A DNA stretch of 64,000 nucleotides. Origin: JAEUMD01 sp036768475. GTDB taxonomy: Bacteria > Pseudomonadota > Alphaproteobacteria > Rhizobiales > Hyphomicrobiaceae. Below are positions 50,589-59,513 of this stretch, piece by piece (within the stretch, counting starts at the first letter, position 1; the number at the start of each line of letters is the position of its first letter). The stretch is taken from assembly GCA_036768475.1 (NCBI GenBank), contig DAIPMW010000002.1:248001-312000 (forward strand), in the 5' to 3' direction. The notes beneath the pieces are model-generated. The model worked only from the letters and a program-made list of their open reading frames with translations. It was not told the origin of the DNA and made no database searches. A program made the translations under genes and the position numbers.

Positions 50589-51425
50589 ATGAGCGTGTCG
50601 CCGCTGCAGCATCCAACACTTGTCATCGAGCCGCGAAAAGGTTGGAAGAGGGTCGATCTTCATGAATTATGGACCTATCGCGAACTCCTTCGCGTCCTGA
50701 CCGAGCGCGATATTCGGGTGCGTTACAAGCAAACGGTGTTGGGCTTCGCCTGGGCGATCATCCAGCCGGTCATGATGATGGTGGTCTTCTCGATTTTCTT
50801 CGGCGCATTCGCAAAAATGCCGTCGGACGGCCTTCCCTATCCGATCTTTGCTTATGCTGGCCTGCTTCCGTGGATGTTCTTTTCCAACTCCCTGACCACC
50901 TGCTCGCAGTCCCTCATCACGTCGAGCAATCTGCTAAGCAAGGTTTATTTTCCGCGCCTGATCATTCCACTGGCCTCGGTCGGTTCTGCCCTCGTCGACT
51001 TCGCTATCGCCACGGGCGTGCTTCTCCTGATGATGATTTACTATGGCGTAGGTTGGAGCACGAACCTGATATTGGCGCCTCTGCTCACCGTGGGTGTCAT
51101 GATCGCAGCGCTCGGCGTGGGAACGCTGCTCGCAGCACTGACGGCGGCATATCGCGATTTCCGCTATGTCGTTCCATTCCTCGTCCAGTTCTGGATGTTC
51201 GCCACCCCGGTCGCCTATCCAGCGAGTATTGTGCCCGAGCAGTGGCGCTGGCTGATGTACCTCAATCCCATGTCAGGGCTGATCGAGGGTTTCAGATCCG
51301 TCTACCTCGAGCGGCCGTTCGACTGGGCAGCGATCTCCGTCTCGTTCGCGATGGCTGTTGCCTTGTTCGTGGCCGGCGTCGCCTACTTCGAGCGAATTGA
51401 GCGCCGGCTCGCAGATATTATCTAG
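50589..51425 (+). CDS. wzm: ABC-2 type polysaccharide export permease (Wzm)
   Basis: This 278-residue inner-membrane protein has about six helices. The N-terminal amphipathic start ELLRVLTERDIRVRYKQTVL is followed by GFAWAIIQPVMMMVVFSIFF. PYPIFAYAGLLPWMFFSNSL and the C-terminal PVAYPASIVPEQWRWLMYLN with NPMSGLIEGFRSVYL are conserved Wzm/TagG-type elements. With the ATPase downstream it exports lipid-linked polysaccharide across the inner membrane. Usual family length is about 260-280. Confidence 0.93.
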   Translation: MSVSPLQHPTLVIEPRKGWKRVDLHELWTYRELLRVLTERDIRVRYKQTVLGFAWAIIQPVMMMVVFSIFFGAFAKMPSDGLPYPIFAYAGLLPWMFFSNSLTTCSQSLITSSNLLSKVYFPRLIIPLASVGSALVDFAIATGVLLLMMIYYGVGWSTNLILAPLLTVGVMIAALGVGTLLAALTAAYRDFRYVVPFLVQFWMFATPVAYPASIVPEQWRWLMYLNPMSGLIEGFRSVYLERPFDWAAISVSFAMAVALFVAGVAYFERIERRLADII

Positions 51426-51469
51426 AGATTAACCAAGGAGCATCAACCGCCTCAGGGCGGCAGCCGCAC

Positions 51470-52780
51470 ATGCCTCATTCATTCTCGATACGCGCGACAG
51501 GCGTCGCCAAGCGATACGAAATCGGCGCTCGACAGTTCGAAAGCAATTCGTTCCGTGAGCAGCTGGAACGGCTGTTCACGGCGCCATGGGAACGCTATCG
51601 GCGATTGAGCGGGACAGCTTTGCAACGGGATGTCCACTGGGCCCTTCAGGACGTGAGCTTCGAAGTGAGGCCGGGCGAGGCCCTTGGCATCATCGGCCGC
51701 AACGGAGGCGGCAAGAGTACACTATTGAAAGTACTCTCGAGGATAACTGAGCCCACCGCCGGCCGCATTCTCGTCAACGGCCGTGTCGCGAGCCTGCTGG
51801 AGGTCGGCACCGGCTTCCATGGTGAGTTGACGGGGCGGGAGAACATCTTCCTCAACGGCGCCATTCTTGGCATGTCCCGCGCAGAGATCACACGCAAGTT
51901 TGACGCGATCGTGGATTTCGCAGAGGTTGAGCGTTTTCTGGATACGCCTGTGAAGCGCTATTCGAGCGGCATGTACATGCGCCTAGCCTTCGCTGTCGCA
52001 GCCAATCTCGATCCTGATGTCCTGTTAGTGGACGAGGTGCTTGCTGTCGGTGATGTCGATTTCCAGAAGAAGTGCATCGACCGAATGAAAGGTCTGACTG
52101 GGCGGCAGACAACAGTTGTGTTCGTGAGCCACAACATGTCTGCGATTCAATCTCTCTGCAATCGTTGCTTGCTGCTTGACAAAGGACAGTCGGTGATGAT
52201 TGGAGACACGCCTGATGTAGTGAAGCGCTACATGGAAGGCCATGCGCCTTCACAGCGGTTTGTGCGTCCGGCAAAGCAAAAGCCGGAACCCAGCATAATC
52301 GAAGCGGAATTGAGCGTGCAGCGGGGCAGCGATGGTAGTCCCGCGAAGTGGCTGCATATTGATCTGACGGTGCACGCGCCAAAAAGGCAACGTATTGGTG
52401 TCTGGTTGCGGATCAAGGATCCGTTGGGAACGGCGGTCGCGATAGCTGAAGTGGGGTCGAACAATCCGGATCGGATGGTCGTGCTGGCCCAGGGAGAAAC
52501 GAGGCTCTCCTATCAGGTCGAAATCGATCAGCTGGTGGCCGGCGAGTACACGTTGAGCATCACGCTAATTTTGCCCGGGGTGAAAATTCTTGACGACGTG
52601 GACGATTGTTTGAGGTTTGTCATTGAACGGCCTCATCGCCGTGGCGACGTCCGCTCGGTCGAGCAGTCGTGGGGCTATGGCTCGATACAGCTTCCGGTCC
52701 TTCCGCAACGTGCACATAGCGAAGAAGTGCCTGATAGCGCCCCGGTCGAACTCCGATTATGCCAGGGCCCCAATGGTTGA
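51470..52780 (+). CDS. wzt: ABC polysaccharide exporter ATPase with C-terminal substrate-recognition domain (Wzt)
   Basis: This 436-residue protein has the nucleotide-binding domain (about 1-250) with Walker A GIIGRNGGGKSTLLK, Q-loop region RILVNGRVASLLEVGTGFHG, signature YSSGMYMRLAFAVAANLDPD and Walker B VLLVDEVLAVGD. Residues about 270-400 form the extra beta-sandwich (WLHIDLTVHAPKRQRIGVWL ... GEYTLSITLILPGVKIL) that in E. coli O8/O9a Wzt recognises the capped end of the polymer. This implies a size-controlled, terminally modified polysaccharide. Gap to wzm is 44 bases. Confidence 0.93.
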   Translation: MPHSFSIRATGVAKRYEIGARQFESNSFREQLERLFTAPWERYRRLSGTALQRDVHWALQDVSFEVRPGEALGIIGRNGGGKSTLLKVLSRITEPTAGRILVNGRVASLLEVGTGFHGELTGRENIFLNGAILGMSRAEITRKFDAIVDFAEVERFLDTPVKRYSSGMYMRLAFAVAANLDPDVLLVDEVLAVGDVDFQKKCIDRMKGLTGRQTTVVFVSHNMSAIQSLCNRCLLLDKGQSVMIGDTPDVVKRYMEGHAPSQRFVRPAKQKPEPSIIEAELSVQRGSDGSPAKWLHIDLTVHAPKRQRIGVWLRIKDPLGTAVAIAEVGSNNPDRMVVLAQGETRLSYQVEIDQLVAGEYTLSITLILPGVKILDDVDDCLRFVIERPHRRGDVRSVEQSWGYGSIQLPVLPQRAHSEEVPDSAPVELRLCQGPNG

Positions 52781-52876
52781 TTGTGGACGTGCCATGGTTC
52801 GCAACATGCTGAACCCAATCATTCATTGGAACCGATACGGGGCGCCGTCCCCGATTTCAAACCAGCATCAAACGCC

Positions 52877-53896
52877 ATGAATTCAGCTGCTGAGGCCGAA
52901 TCGCAGGACCGCCCGGACGTCACTATTATCATGTCCGTATTCAATGATGCGCCCTGGTTGCAGACCACACTGGCAGCTATGTTTGCTCAGACGCATAGGG
53001 ACTTTGAGCTACTGATCATTGATGATGGATCGACCGATAACACGCCCGAGATCCTGAAACGGTTTTCTGATAATCGGTTGCGGTGGATACGCCACGACGC
53101 CAGAATGGGTTGGCTCGCAAGCATGAATAAGCTTGCAACGATAGCGGGCGGCCAGCTTCTCAAGTTTCACTGCCCGGATGACGTATTGGAGCCGTCGGCG
53201 CTCGAGCGAGCTGTTGCATTTTATCGCCGACATCCAGACGTCGGATATATCTTCTGTGACTACTACGTCATTGATGAAAATGGAATTCGCCTGGCGGAGC
53301 GACCCGTCAGGGCGTTCACAGAAGTCATCCAGCGGCATGTCGCTGATGAACTCGCACTACACGATGGATGCTTCGCCAATACATCATGCTTGTTCGTGCC
53401 TCGTGAAAAGTTCCTTGCCGCTGGTGGAATGCGGGACGTAACAAGGCACAACCCTGAACGCTGGCCCACCGTGGAAGACTACGAGCTGATGGTGCGACTT
53501 CAACAGAACAACGATGTTGGATATATCCCGGCTCAGCTAGTCGCCGTCCGAGCTCATCCGATGCAGGTTCAGGCGAACAATAGCGCACAGCTGCTATCGC
53601 TCGAAGGGGTTCTGTTCATACAACGCGAGTTGGCAGGCCGTATGATCGCTGCAGCTCCGCACGAGGCCCGGCGCATCAAAGACGGTAAGACGGACAAGAT
53701 TGCGCGAGATCATTTTCACCACGTGATCAGACAGGCTCTGCGAGGCGAGCGGCGGCATGCTTGGAACATGCTGGGAATTCTCCGACATGACGAATCCCTG
53801 TCTCGCCTGTTGGTCGCGTGGTTGAAGACGAGCGCATTGCCTGCGCTCGAGCGGCGCTTTTGGCGTCTAGCTCTGCGCGCACGCCCATCCAGATAA
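52877..53896 (+). CDS. Glycosyltransferase family 2 protein
   Basis: This 339-residue GT-A protein has VTIIMSVFNDAPWLQTTLAA, FELLIIDDGSTDNTPEILKR and LKFHCPDDVLEPSALERAV (DD-type metal site), the standard family 2 core. Central FCDYYVIDENGIRLAERPVR and FVPREKFLAAGGMRDVTRHN follow. ATG at 52877 was chosen as the frame upstream to 52781 has no conserved residues. The gap to wzt is about 100 bases. Sugar specificity unknown. Confidence 0.88.
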   Translation: MNSAAEAESQDRPDVTIIMSVFNDAPWLQTTLAAMFAQTHRDFELLIIDDGSTDNTPEILKRFSDNRLRWIRHDARMGWLASMNKLATIAGGQLLKFHCPDDVLEPSALERAVAFYRRHPDVGYIFCDYYVIDENGIRLAERPVRAFTEVIQRHVADELALHDGCFANTSCLFVPREKFLAAGGMRDVTRHNPERWPTVEDYELMVRLQQNNDVGYIPAQLVAVRAHPMQVQANNSAQLLSLEGVLFIQRELAGRMIAAAPHEARRIKDGKTDKIARDHFHHVIRQALRGERRHAWNMLGILRHDESLSRLLVAWLKTSALPALERRFWRLALRARPSR

Positions 53897-54015
53897 CGCG
53901 TCATTCTATTGAGCCACGCGGTATCGGCGAAACGCATGGTCTGCGTTTCGTCGTGACCATCGGCTGAGTTTATCAGCAGTAGCCGCCAGAGCCGCTGCGG
54001 CGTCATGAGCAAAGC

Positions 54016-55257
54016 ATGAACCGACACTTATCAATTGGATTGTTCGGCTTGTTCGGCAGTCGAAATATCGGTAACGAGGCCACTCTCAAGGCGGCAATTC
54101 AGATCTTCCGCCGCGAGCTTCCTCAAGCTGACCTCCAGTGCTTCTGTGGCTGGCCAGAATCCATCGGGCCGGAATATAATATCCCCGCATTGCGATTCAC
54201 CGCGGCGAGTTGGAAGAGCCTTCCTGTCAGGGCAGTCGATCGGCTTCTATTCCGCTGGCCCACACGTATTAGGAACTTCTTTTGGGCCTGGCGGTGCGTT
54301 CGTCAAGTCGACGTGCTCATCATCCCCGGCACCGGTGCGTTTGATGACTTCGGTGAGTCTCCCGGCGGCTTTCCAAGCTTGATCTACACGTGGGCGCTTG
54401 CTGCTCGTCTTGCGAGGCGACCGTTGATGATCGTCAGCGTGGGTGCCGGCCCGATTGTTCATTCGCTGAGCCGTATGATGATACTGTGGGTGGCAAGGTC
54501 TGCTATTTTCCGCTCGTATCGTGACGAGATTTCCAAGTCCTTCATGGCATCTATAGGACTGGATACAACTGCCGACCAAGTCTCCTCGGATCTGGTATTC
54601 GAACTGGACCTGTTGCAGGGACGATCTGAGGTCACGCTGCATGGAACGGGGCTCAATATCGGCGTTGGCCTGATGACATATCGTGGCTGGCGGAAAAACA
54701 ATCGAAATGGTGGGGCGATTCTGGAAAAATATGTCGACCAGATGGAAGAGTTCATCGTTTGGCTCGTTGAACACGGTCACAACGTCTTCCTGCTGACCGG
54801 GGAGGACAGTGACGCCAGTACGGTGGAGCGGGCGCGGGTTGCTGCCGCGAACAGGATCGGGCCCGAGTTAGCTCACCGAATCACAGCCTTGCCCGCCGAG
54901 AATTTGCACGATTTGGCACGCCACATGTCGATGATGGATCTGGTCGTTGCCACCCGCTACCACAACGTTGTTTGTGCTTTGATGTGCTGTGTGCCATCGA
55001 TTTCAATCGGGTACGCCAAGAAGAACGACGCTGTAATGACTGAGTTCCATCTTGATGACTATTGCCAGCAGATTGGACAGTTGGACCTGGATCTCCTGAA
55101 GTCACAGGTTGAACGTATCGCAGAGGACTTGCCAGGTTGTCGGATCCTGTTGGCGAATCGGCTGCAGGATGTGCGCAAGCGCATGAACACCCAATATGGC
55201 GACGTCATAGGGATTCTGGACAGAGTGGCGGAAAGGAGCCGGACAGAGTGGCGGTAG
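54016..55257 (+). CDS. Polysaccharide pyruvyl transferase family protein
   Basis: This 413-residue protein has the family start LSIGLFGLFGSRNIGNEATL and an N-domain with VDVLIIPGTGAFDDFGESPG. The segment ARRPLMIVSVGAGPIVHSLS follows. The C-domain shows VFLLTGEDSDASTVERARVA, LAHRITALPAENLHDLARHM and DLVVATRYHNVVCALMCCVP with SISIGYAKKND, matching PF04230-type proteins such as CsaB and ExoV. It would add pyruvate ketals from phosphoenolpyruvate, giving negative charge. It is separated from the next operon by about 380 bases. ATG at 54016 fits the conserved start. Confidence 0.87.
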   Translation: MNRHLSIGLFGLFGSRNIGNEATLKAAIQIFRRELPQADLQCFCGWPESIGPEYNIPALRFTAASWKSLPVRAVDRLLFRWPTRIRNFFWAWRCVRQVDVLIIPGTGAFDDFGESPGGFPSLIYTWALAARLARRPLMIVSVGAGPIVHSLSRMMILWVARSAIFRSYRDEISKSFMASIGLDTTADQVSSDLVFELDLLQGRSEVTLHGTGLNIGVGLMTYRGWRKNNRNGGAILEKYVDQMEEFIVWLVEHGHNVFLLTGEDSDASTVERARVAAANRIGPELAHRITALPAENLHDLARHMSMMDLVVATRYHNVVCALMCCVPSISIGYAKKNDAVMTEFHLDDYCQQIGQLDLDLLKSQVERIAEDLPGCRILLANRLQDVRKRMNTQYGDVIGILDRVAERSRTEWR

Positions 55258-55635
55258 TCCAGGCGATGATTGGGTCTATCGGGTACGGCGTCATGTGTGG
55301 CTTGCGCGCGGCGTGGCCTGGGCGCTTTTCAAGCTCGCCATCACCTTCGTTATTGGAACGGTTGAGGCCCATGGCGATGATGGTCACCCGATGATCGGAA
55401 TGGCATTCTCCGCACGAATTCGCGCATACCCTCGCGCGGCGGCAAAAGTTCTGGAGCAAGTCAAAATTTGAATGAATGGCGTCTGGCTGTTGCCGCTTGC
55501 TCTCTCTTTTTGTTTGAGAGCCTCAATAGCGGCTTCGGCCGAAGCACAACTGCTTCCTACTCTGCCGATCAGGTTTTTGCCTGCGGCCGATACGCGCTCA
55601 CAGTCCACCAATCATAGAACGTGAATAACAGATCA
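55258..55635. other. Intergenic region before the CDP-sugar operon
   Basis: No gene is supported in about 380 bases. It contains the small inverted repeat GCTCTC / GAGAGC at 55499-55521 and the palindrome GCTTCGGCCGAAGC near 55,531-55,544. It likely carries the CDP-sugar operon promoter; no clear -35/-10 pair is visible. Confidence 0.35.
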
Positions 55636-56931
55636 ATGCAAAAAACTGCTCTGACTCTCGAAGAGTCGGCACGAGATGCGTCATCCCAATCGTGTTGCCG
55701 CATCTGCTCAACGCCTCTTCGCCGCACATTCCTCGACCTTGGTAATTCGCCGCTGTGCGAGAGCTTTCTCGAGGAGCAGAAGCTTGACGAAGTGGAGCCC
55801 TACTATCCCCTGAAGGCGATGGTCTGCGAAAAGTGCTTCCTCGTGCAGCTGCGCGAGTATGTGCGCCCGGAGAACATCTTCAGCGAGTACGCGTACTTCT
55901 CCTCCTTCTCCACTTCGTGGGTGGCCCATGCCAAGGCCTATTGTGAGATGATCGCGCGTCGGCTGTCGCTCGGCCGTGACAGTCTCGTCGTCGAGTTGGC
56001 GAGCAACGACGGCTACCTCCTGCAGCACTTTCTTCCGATGGGCATTCCCGTGCTCGGTGTCGAACCTGCTGCCAACGTTGCCAGAGTCGCCCAGGACAAG
56101 GGCATACAAACCGTTGTCGATTTCTTTGGCGTACGGCTTGCGCGGCAGATGGCGGCACAAGGACAAAGCGCCGACCTCATCGCAGGTAATAATGTCCTTG
56201 CGCAGGTTCCCGACATCAATGATTTCGTAGCCGGCATAAAAATCCTGATGAAGCCGGCAGGCGTTGTGACACTGGAGTTCCCGCATCTGCTGCGTCTCAT
56301 CAGTGAGGTGCAGTTCGATACGATCTACCACGAGCACTTTTCGTACTTTTCCCTGACGACGATCGTAAATCTGGCTGAGCGCCACGCTTTGCGCGTTGTT
56401 GATGTGGAGCAGTTGCCCAGTCACGGCGGATCCCTTCGCGTCTATCTCGCCCACGATGGCGGCCCTCATGCGGTCTCGTCGCAGGTGACAGAGTTGCTTG
56501 CGTTGGAAACGGCGCGCGGACTCACCGACATGGCAGCCTACTCCGGCTTTTCGGCCAAGGTGGAAAAAGTGAAGCGGGACTTTCTCGCCGCACTCATCGA
56601 CGCTCGGGAGAAAGGGCTCAAGGTTGCGGGATACGGCGCACCGGGCAAGGGAAACACGATGCTCAACTATTGCGGCATCGGCCCCGATCTCATTTCCTTT
56701 ACGGTGGACCGCAATCCCTACAAGCACGGTCGCTTTACGCCTGGCCGTCACATTCCGATCCGACCGGTGGAGGCGATCGACGTCGAGCGACCCGACGTGG
56801 TCGTCATCCTACCCTGGAACTTGACAAGGGAGATTACGACTCAGATGCGCCACATCGGAGAATGGGGGGGGCGTTTTCTCGTTCCGATCCCAAATGTTTC
56901 CCTCATTGACCCTCGGGAGATTGCGCCATGA
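55636..56931 (+). CDS. Nucleotide-sugar C-methyltransferase (NovU/TylC3 type)
   Basis: This 431-residue protein has an N-terminal zinc-binding region (CCRICSTPLRRTFLDLGNSP ... VCEKCFLVQL). A SAM domain with LVVELASNDGYLLQHFLPMG and GVEPAANVARVAQDKGIQTV follows, and the conserved catalytic segment FDTIYHEHFSYFSL. The C-terminal domain has VAGYGAPGKGNTMLNYCGIG and LPWNLTREITTQM. These three-domain enzymes put a methyl branch on C3 of 4-keto-6-deoxy nucleotide sugars. With rfbF and rfbG the substrate would be a CDP-4-keto-6-deoxyglucose derivative. Start ATG at 55636; GTG at 55621 is possible. The stop overlaps rfbF by 4 bases. Confidence 0.9.
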   Translation: MQKTALTLEESARDASSQSCCRICSTPLRRTFLDLGNSPLCESFLEEQKLDEVEPYYPLKAMVCEKCFLVQLREYVRPENIFSEYAYFSSFSTSWVAHAKAYCEMIARRLSLGRDSLVVELASNDGYLLQHFLPMGIPVLGVEPAANVARVAQDKGIQTVVDFFGVRLARQMAAQGQSADLIAGNNVLAQVPDINDFVAGIKILMKPAGVVTLEFPHLLRLISEVQFDTIYHEHFSYFSLTTIVNLAERHALRVVDVEQLPSHGGSLRVYLAHDGGPHAVSSQVTELLALETARGLTDMAAYSGFSAKVEKVKRDFLAALIDAREKGLKVAGYGAPGKGNTMLNYCGIGPDLISFTVDRNPYKHGRFTPGRHIPIRPVEAIDVERPDVVVILPWNLTREITTQMRHIGEWGGRFLVPIPNVSLIDPREIAP

Positions 56932-57740
56932 AGGTGGTCCTGTTTTGCGGCGGGCTCGGAACCCGCATTCGCGAGTACTCGGAAAACATTCCAAAGCCCA
57001 TGATACCGATCGGCAATGAGCCGATGCTGTGGCACATCATGCAGTACTATGCCCAGTACGGGCACAATGATTTCGTGTTGTGCCTTGGCTACAAGGCAAA
57101 CACCATCAAGGAGTTTTTCCTGTCAACCCGCCCGCACTCCTTTGCTGATTGCGTGGTATCGAATGGTGGATCGCATGTGGAACTTCTCGAGCAGGCGCAG
57201 GATGATTGGCGCATTTCACTGATCGATACGGGTGTGTGGCGTAACATTGGCGAGCGCTTGTGGGCCGTGCGCCAGCATGTCGAGAACGAGGAGATGTTCC
57301 TCGCGAATTATAGCGATGCCCTTACCGACGCACCGCTACCCGAGATCATCGAGTATTTCCGCAACAGCGGCAAAGCAGCCTGTTTCGTCGCCGTGCATCT
57401 GCCGTTGAGTTTTCATCTCGCCGACGTCGAGGATGGTGGACGCGTTCGCCAGATCCGCACAAGTCATCAAGCGGATATCTGGATGAATGGTGGCTATTTC
57501 ATTTTTCGTCCGAAGATCTTCGAGTTCATGCGCGAAGGAGAGGAATTGGTTGTCGAACCCTTCCGGAGGCTCATCGAGGCAGATGAATTGATTGCCTATC
57601 GCTACGAAGGCTTCTGGCGCGCCATGGACACGCTTAAGGACAAACAGGTTCTGGAGGACCTCGTCGAAAGCGGCAAAATGCCTTGGCGCTTGTCTGAGGT
57701 CAGTGGAGAGCGTCAGGCGGCTGGTGGCGGACGTAGATGA
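56928..57740 (+). CDS. rfbF: Glucose-1-phosphate cytidylyltransferase
   Basis: This 270-residue protein makes CDP-glucose from CTP and glucose 1-phosphate. The nucleotide-binding N-terminus MKVVLFCGGLGTRIREYSEN is followed by IPKPMIPIGNEPMLWHIMQY. ISLIDTGVWRNIGERLWAV, FLANYSDALTDAP (metal-binding Asp) and MNGGYFIFRPKIFEF complete the RfbF pattern. EGFWRAMDTLKDKQVLEDL is the usual C-terminal region. It overlaps both neighbours by 4 bases, a tight operon. Confidence 0.96.
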   Translation: MKVVLFCGGLGTRIREYSENIPKPMIPIGNEPMLWHIMQYYAQYGHNDFVLCLGYKANTIKEFFLSTRPHSFADCVVSNGGSHVELLEQAQDDWRISLIDTGVWRNIGERLWAVRQHVENEEMFLANYSDALTDAPLPEIIEYFRNSGKAACFVAVHLPLSFHLADVEDGGRVRQIRTSHQADIWMNGGYFIFRPKIFEFMREGEELVVEPFRRLIEADELIAYRYEGFWRAMDTLKDKQVLEDLVESGKMPWRLSEVSGERQAAGGGRR

Positions 57741-58390
57741 GACCGCTTGCGATGATGCATCCCGGCGAGCCGCTGTCGGTCTTGTGCCTCGGGGCGCATT
57801 CCGACGACATCGAGATTGGCGCGGGCGGAACGATCCTGTCATGGATCGCCAGAGGCGCGACACTTGACGTGAGGTGGTGCGTGCTGAGCGCTGCCGGCGC
57901 ACGCGAGGCAGAGGCGCGTAACTCAGCCCGCGCGTTTCTTGCAGGGGCTCGTTCGATCGAAATAGAGACGGCATCGTTTCGCGACAGTTATTTCCCTGCC
58001 GATCGTATCGCTATCAAGGAGTGGTTTGAGGGACTGAAAACGCGGTGTCAGCCGGACGTCGTGCTGACACATCATCGTGACGATGCCCACCAGGATCACC
58101 GGCTACTTGGCGAGATCACAACCAATACATTTCGCGACCATCTCGTGCTTTCATATGAAATTCCTAAGTGGGACGGTGATCTGGGTCGACCAAACACGTA
58201 CGTTGCACTCTCCGCTGAGATACTTGAGCGCAAGGTCGCATTGCTGATGCAGCATTTCGCATCGCAGCGTTCCAAGGACTGGTTCGATTCCGAAACCTTC
58301 CGTGGCCTCGCCCGGCTTCGCGGCATGGAGTGCCGCGCGCCGGAGCGCTACGCCGAAGCATTTCATGTGGCCAAGATGGTCGTCAGCTAG
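57737..58390 (+). CDS. PIG-L (LmbE) family deacetylase
   Basis: This 217-residue protein has the zinc-binding motif GAHSDDIEIGAGGTI (H-x-D-D) and the second histidine cluster LTHHRDDAHQDHRLLGE. Both metal sets are intact, so it should be active. The family removes acetyl groups from N-acetyl sugars. In this operon the substrate may be an acylamido nucleotide sugar or a lipid-linked form. ATG at 57737 overlaps rfbF by 4 bases. A 23-base gap separates the next gene. Confidence 0.9.
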   Translation: MRPLAMMHPGEPLSVLCLGAHSDDIEIGAGGTILSWIARGATLDVRWCVLSAAGAREAEARNSARAFLAGARSIEIETASFRDSYFPADRIAIKEWFEGLKTRCQPDVVLTHHRDDAHQDHRLLGEITTNTFRDHLVLSYEIPKWDGDLGRPNTYVALSAEILERKVALLMQHFASQRSKDWFDSETFRGLARLRGMECRAPERYAEAFHVAKMVVS

Positions 58391-58413
58391 GCAAGGGTAT
58401 CAGCGACAAAGCG

Positions 58414-59196
58414 ATGCTTACAAAAGTCATCAGGAAAGTTGGGCGCAGCGCAAACAAGATTTTGCATCGTTCGGGATTCGAGATCCGACCTGTAGATCGT
58501 CACACCTGGGAGGATCAGGAAAGCTACATCCCCCTCGAGGCAACGTTGAAGGCTGCCAAGGAGGCTGGCCTATCCGTCGGCGACTACATCGATACGATAA
58601 TCAACAAGTCACCGGGTGCGACACAAGCGACAATCGATGCCCTGGAAAAGCGCGGCGTGTTCGAGAACAAGATAGGCACCATTCTCGAGATCGGGCCCGG
58701 CTCCGGTCGCTATCTCGAAAAGGTGATGAGGCTATGCACCCCCTCCCGATACGAGATCTACGAGACGGCCATGCCTTGGGCGCAATATCTGGTCCGCACA
58801 TATGGCGTCACGTTTCGGTCAACGTCCGGCTATTCCCTTGAAGAAACGCCGTCGGCATCTGTGGATCTCGTCCACGCTCACAAAGTATTCAACAGCATCA
58901 ACTTCATGCCGACGTGCTGTTTGTGGACCGAGATGGCCCGTGTAACCAAGGCCGGCGGATACTGTGTCTTTGATATCATGACAGAGCGCTGCCTCGACGC
59001 CGCAACCATCGCGACATGGGCGAAATCGGAGATCAGGGCAGGTTCCTATCCGACGGCCATGCCGCGTTCGACTGCAATTGGCTATTTCGAGCACGCAGAC
59101 TTCCAAATTGTGGATAGTTTCATTGGGCCGTTGGGACCGGGAACAACAGAGGTCTTTATCTTCCGTAAACGACAAGCGGGCGTTTGTGCGGGATGA
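58414..59196 (+). CDS. Class I SAM-dependent methyltransferase
   Basis: This 260-residue protein has an N-terminal region of about 80 residues with few conserved features. A SAM domain follows: TILEIGPGSGRYLEKVMRL (motif I), YEIYETAMPWAQYLV (second strand), VDLVHAHKVFNSINFMPTC and GGYCVFDIMTERC. It probably methylates a hydroxyl or carboxyl of the sugar. ATG at 58414 was chosen since the longer frame overlaps the deacetylase. Its stop overlaps the next start by 4 bases. Confidence 0.85.
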   Translation: MLTKVIRKVGRSANKILHRSGFEIRPVDRHTWEDQESYIPLEATLKAAKEAGLSVGDYIDTIINKSPGATQATIDALEKRGVFENKIGTILEIGPGSGRYLEKVMRLCTPSRYEIYETAMPWAQYLVRTYGVTFRSTSGYSLEETPSASVDLVHAHKVFNSINFMPTCCLWTEMARVTKAGGYCVFDIMTERCLDAATIATWAKSEIRAGSYPTAMPRSTAIGYFEHADFQIVDSFIGPLGPGTTEVFIFRKRQAGVCAG

Positions 59197-59513
59197 TCAA
59201 TCGTCATACCCAAACGACGCGGCGTGAGTTTTGTACCATGTCTCTTGCCGCGATCACTCTCGGACCAGGTGTTGGCGCGCCAGCGTCAACTGTGCCATCG
59301 CCCGCGCAGCAGCGTCACGCAAGGCGTATGCTGAAAGGGCTGGAGCTATCGATGCAATGGTTCGGTTCGGAAACTGCGGCGCGTGCGCCCGGTGACGTTG
59401 TCGGCGCTCACGTCGGGCATCGTTTGACCGTGGCCGCACCAATGATTGACGGCGGGCAGCCAGAGGATTGGCTTTTTCTTCCGAAGAACAACCCTGGCGG
59501 ACTAATCCAATGA
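59193..59513 (+). CDS. Small protein with Tat-type signal, unknown function
   Basis: This 106-residue protein has a twin-arginine-like N-terminus: HTQTTRREFCTMSLAAITLG, then PGVGAPA. RR is followed by EF, as in the Tat consensus. The remainder has LKGLELSMQWFGSETAARAP and the C-terminal DWLFLPKNNPGGLIQ; no known domain is recognised. It overlaps both neighbours by 4 bases inside the CDP-sugar operon, which argues that it is a real gene. A Tat-exported protein among cytoplasmic nucleotide-sugar enzymes is unexpected. It could be a remnant of a larger exported enzyme. Confidence 0.65.
   Translation: MINRHTQTTRREFCTMSLAAITLGPGVGAPASTVPSPAQQRHARRMLKGLELSMQWFGSETAARAPGDVVGAHVGHRLTVAAPMIDGGQPEDWLFLPKNNPGGLIQ

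Noticed and set aside
55708..56751. Minus-strand open frame of 347 codons opposite the C-methyltransferase gene
   Set aside because: The plus-strand product has a complete set of family motifs; the opposite frame has none.
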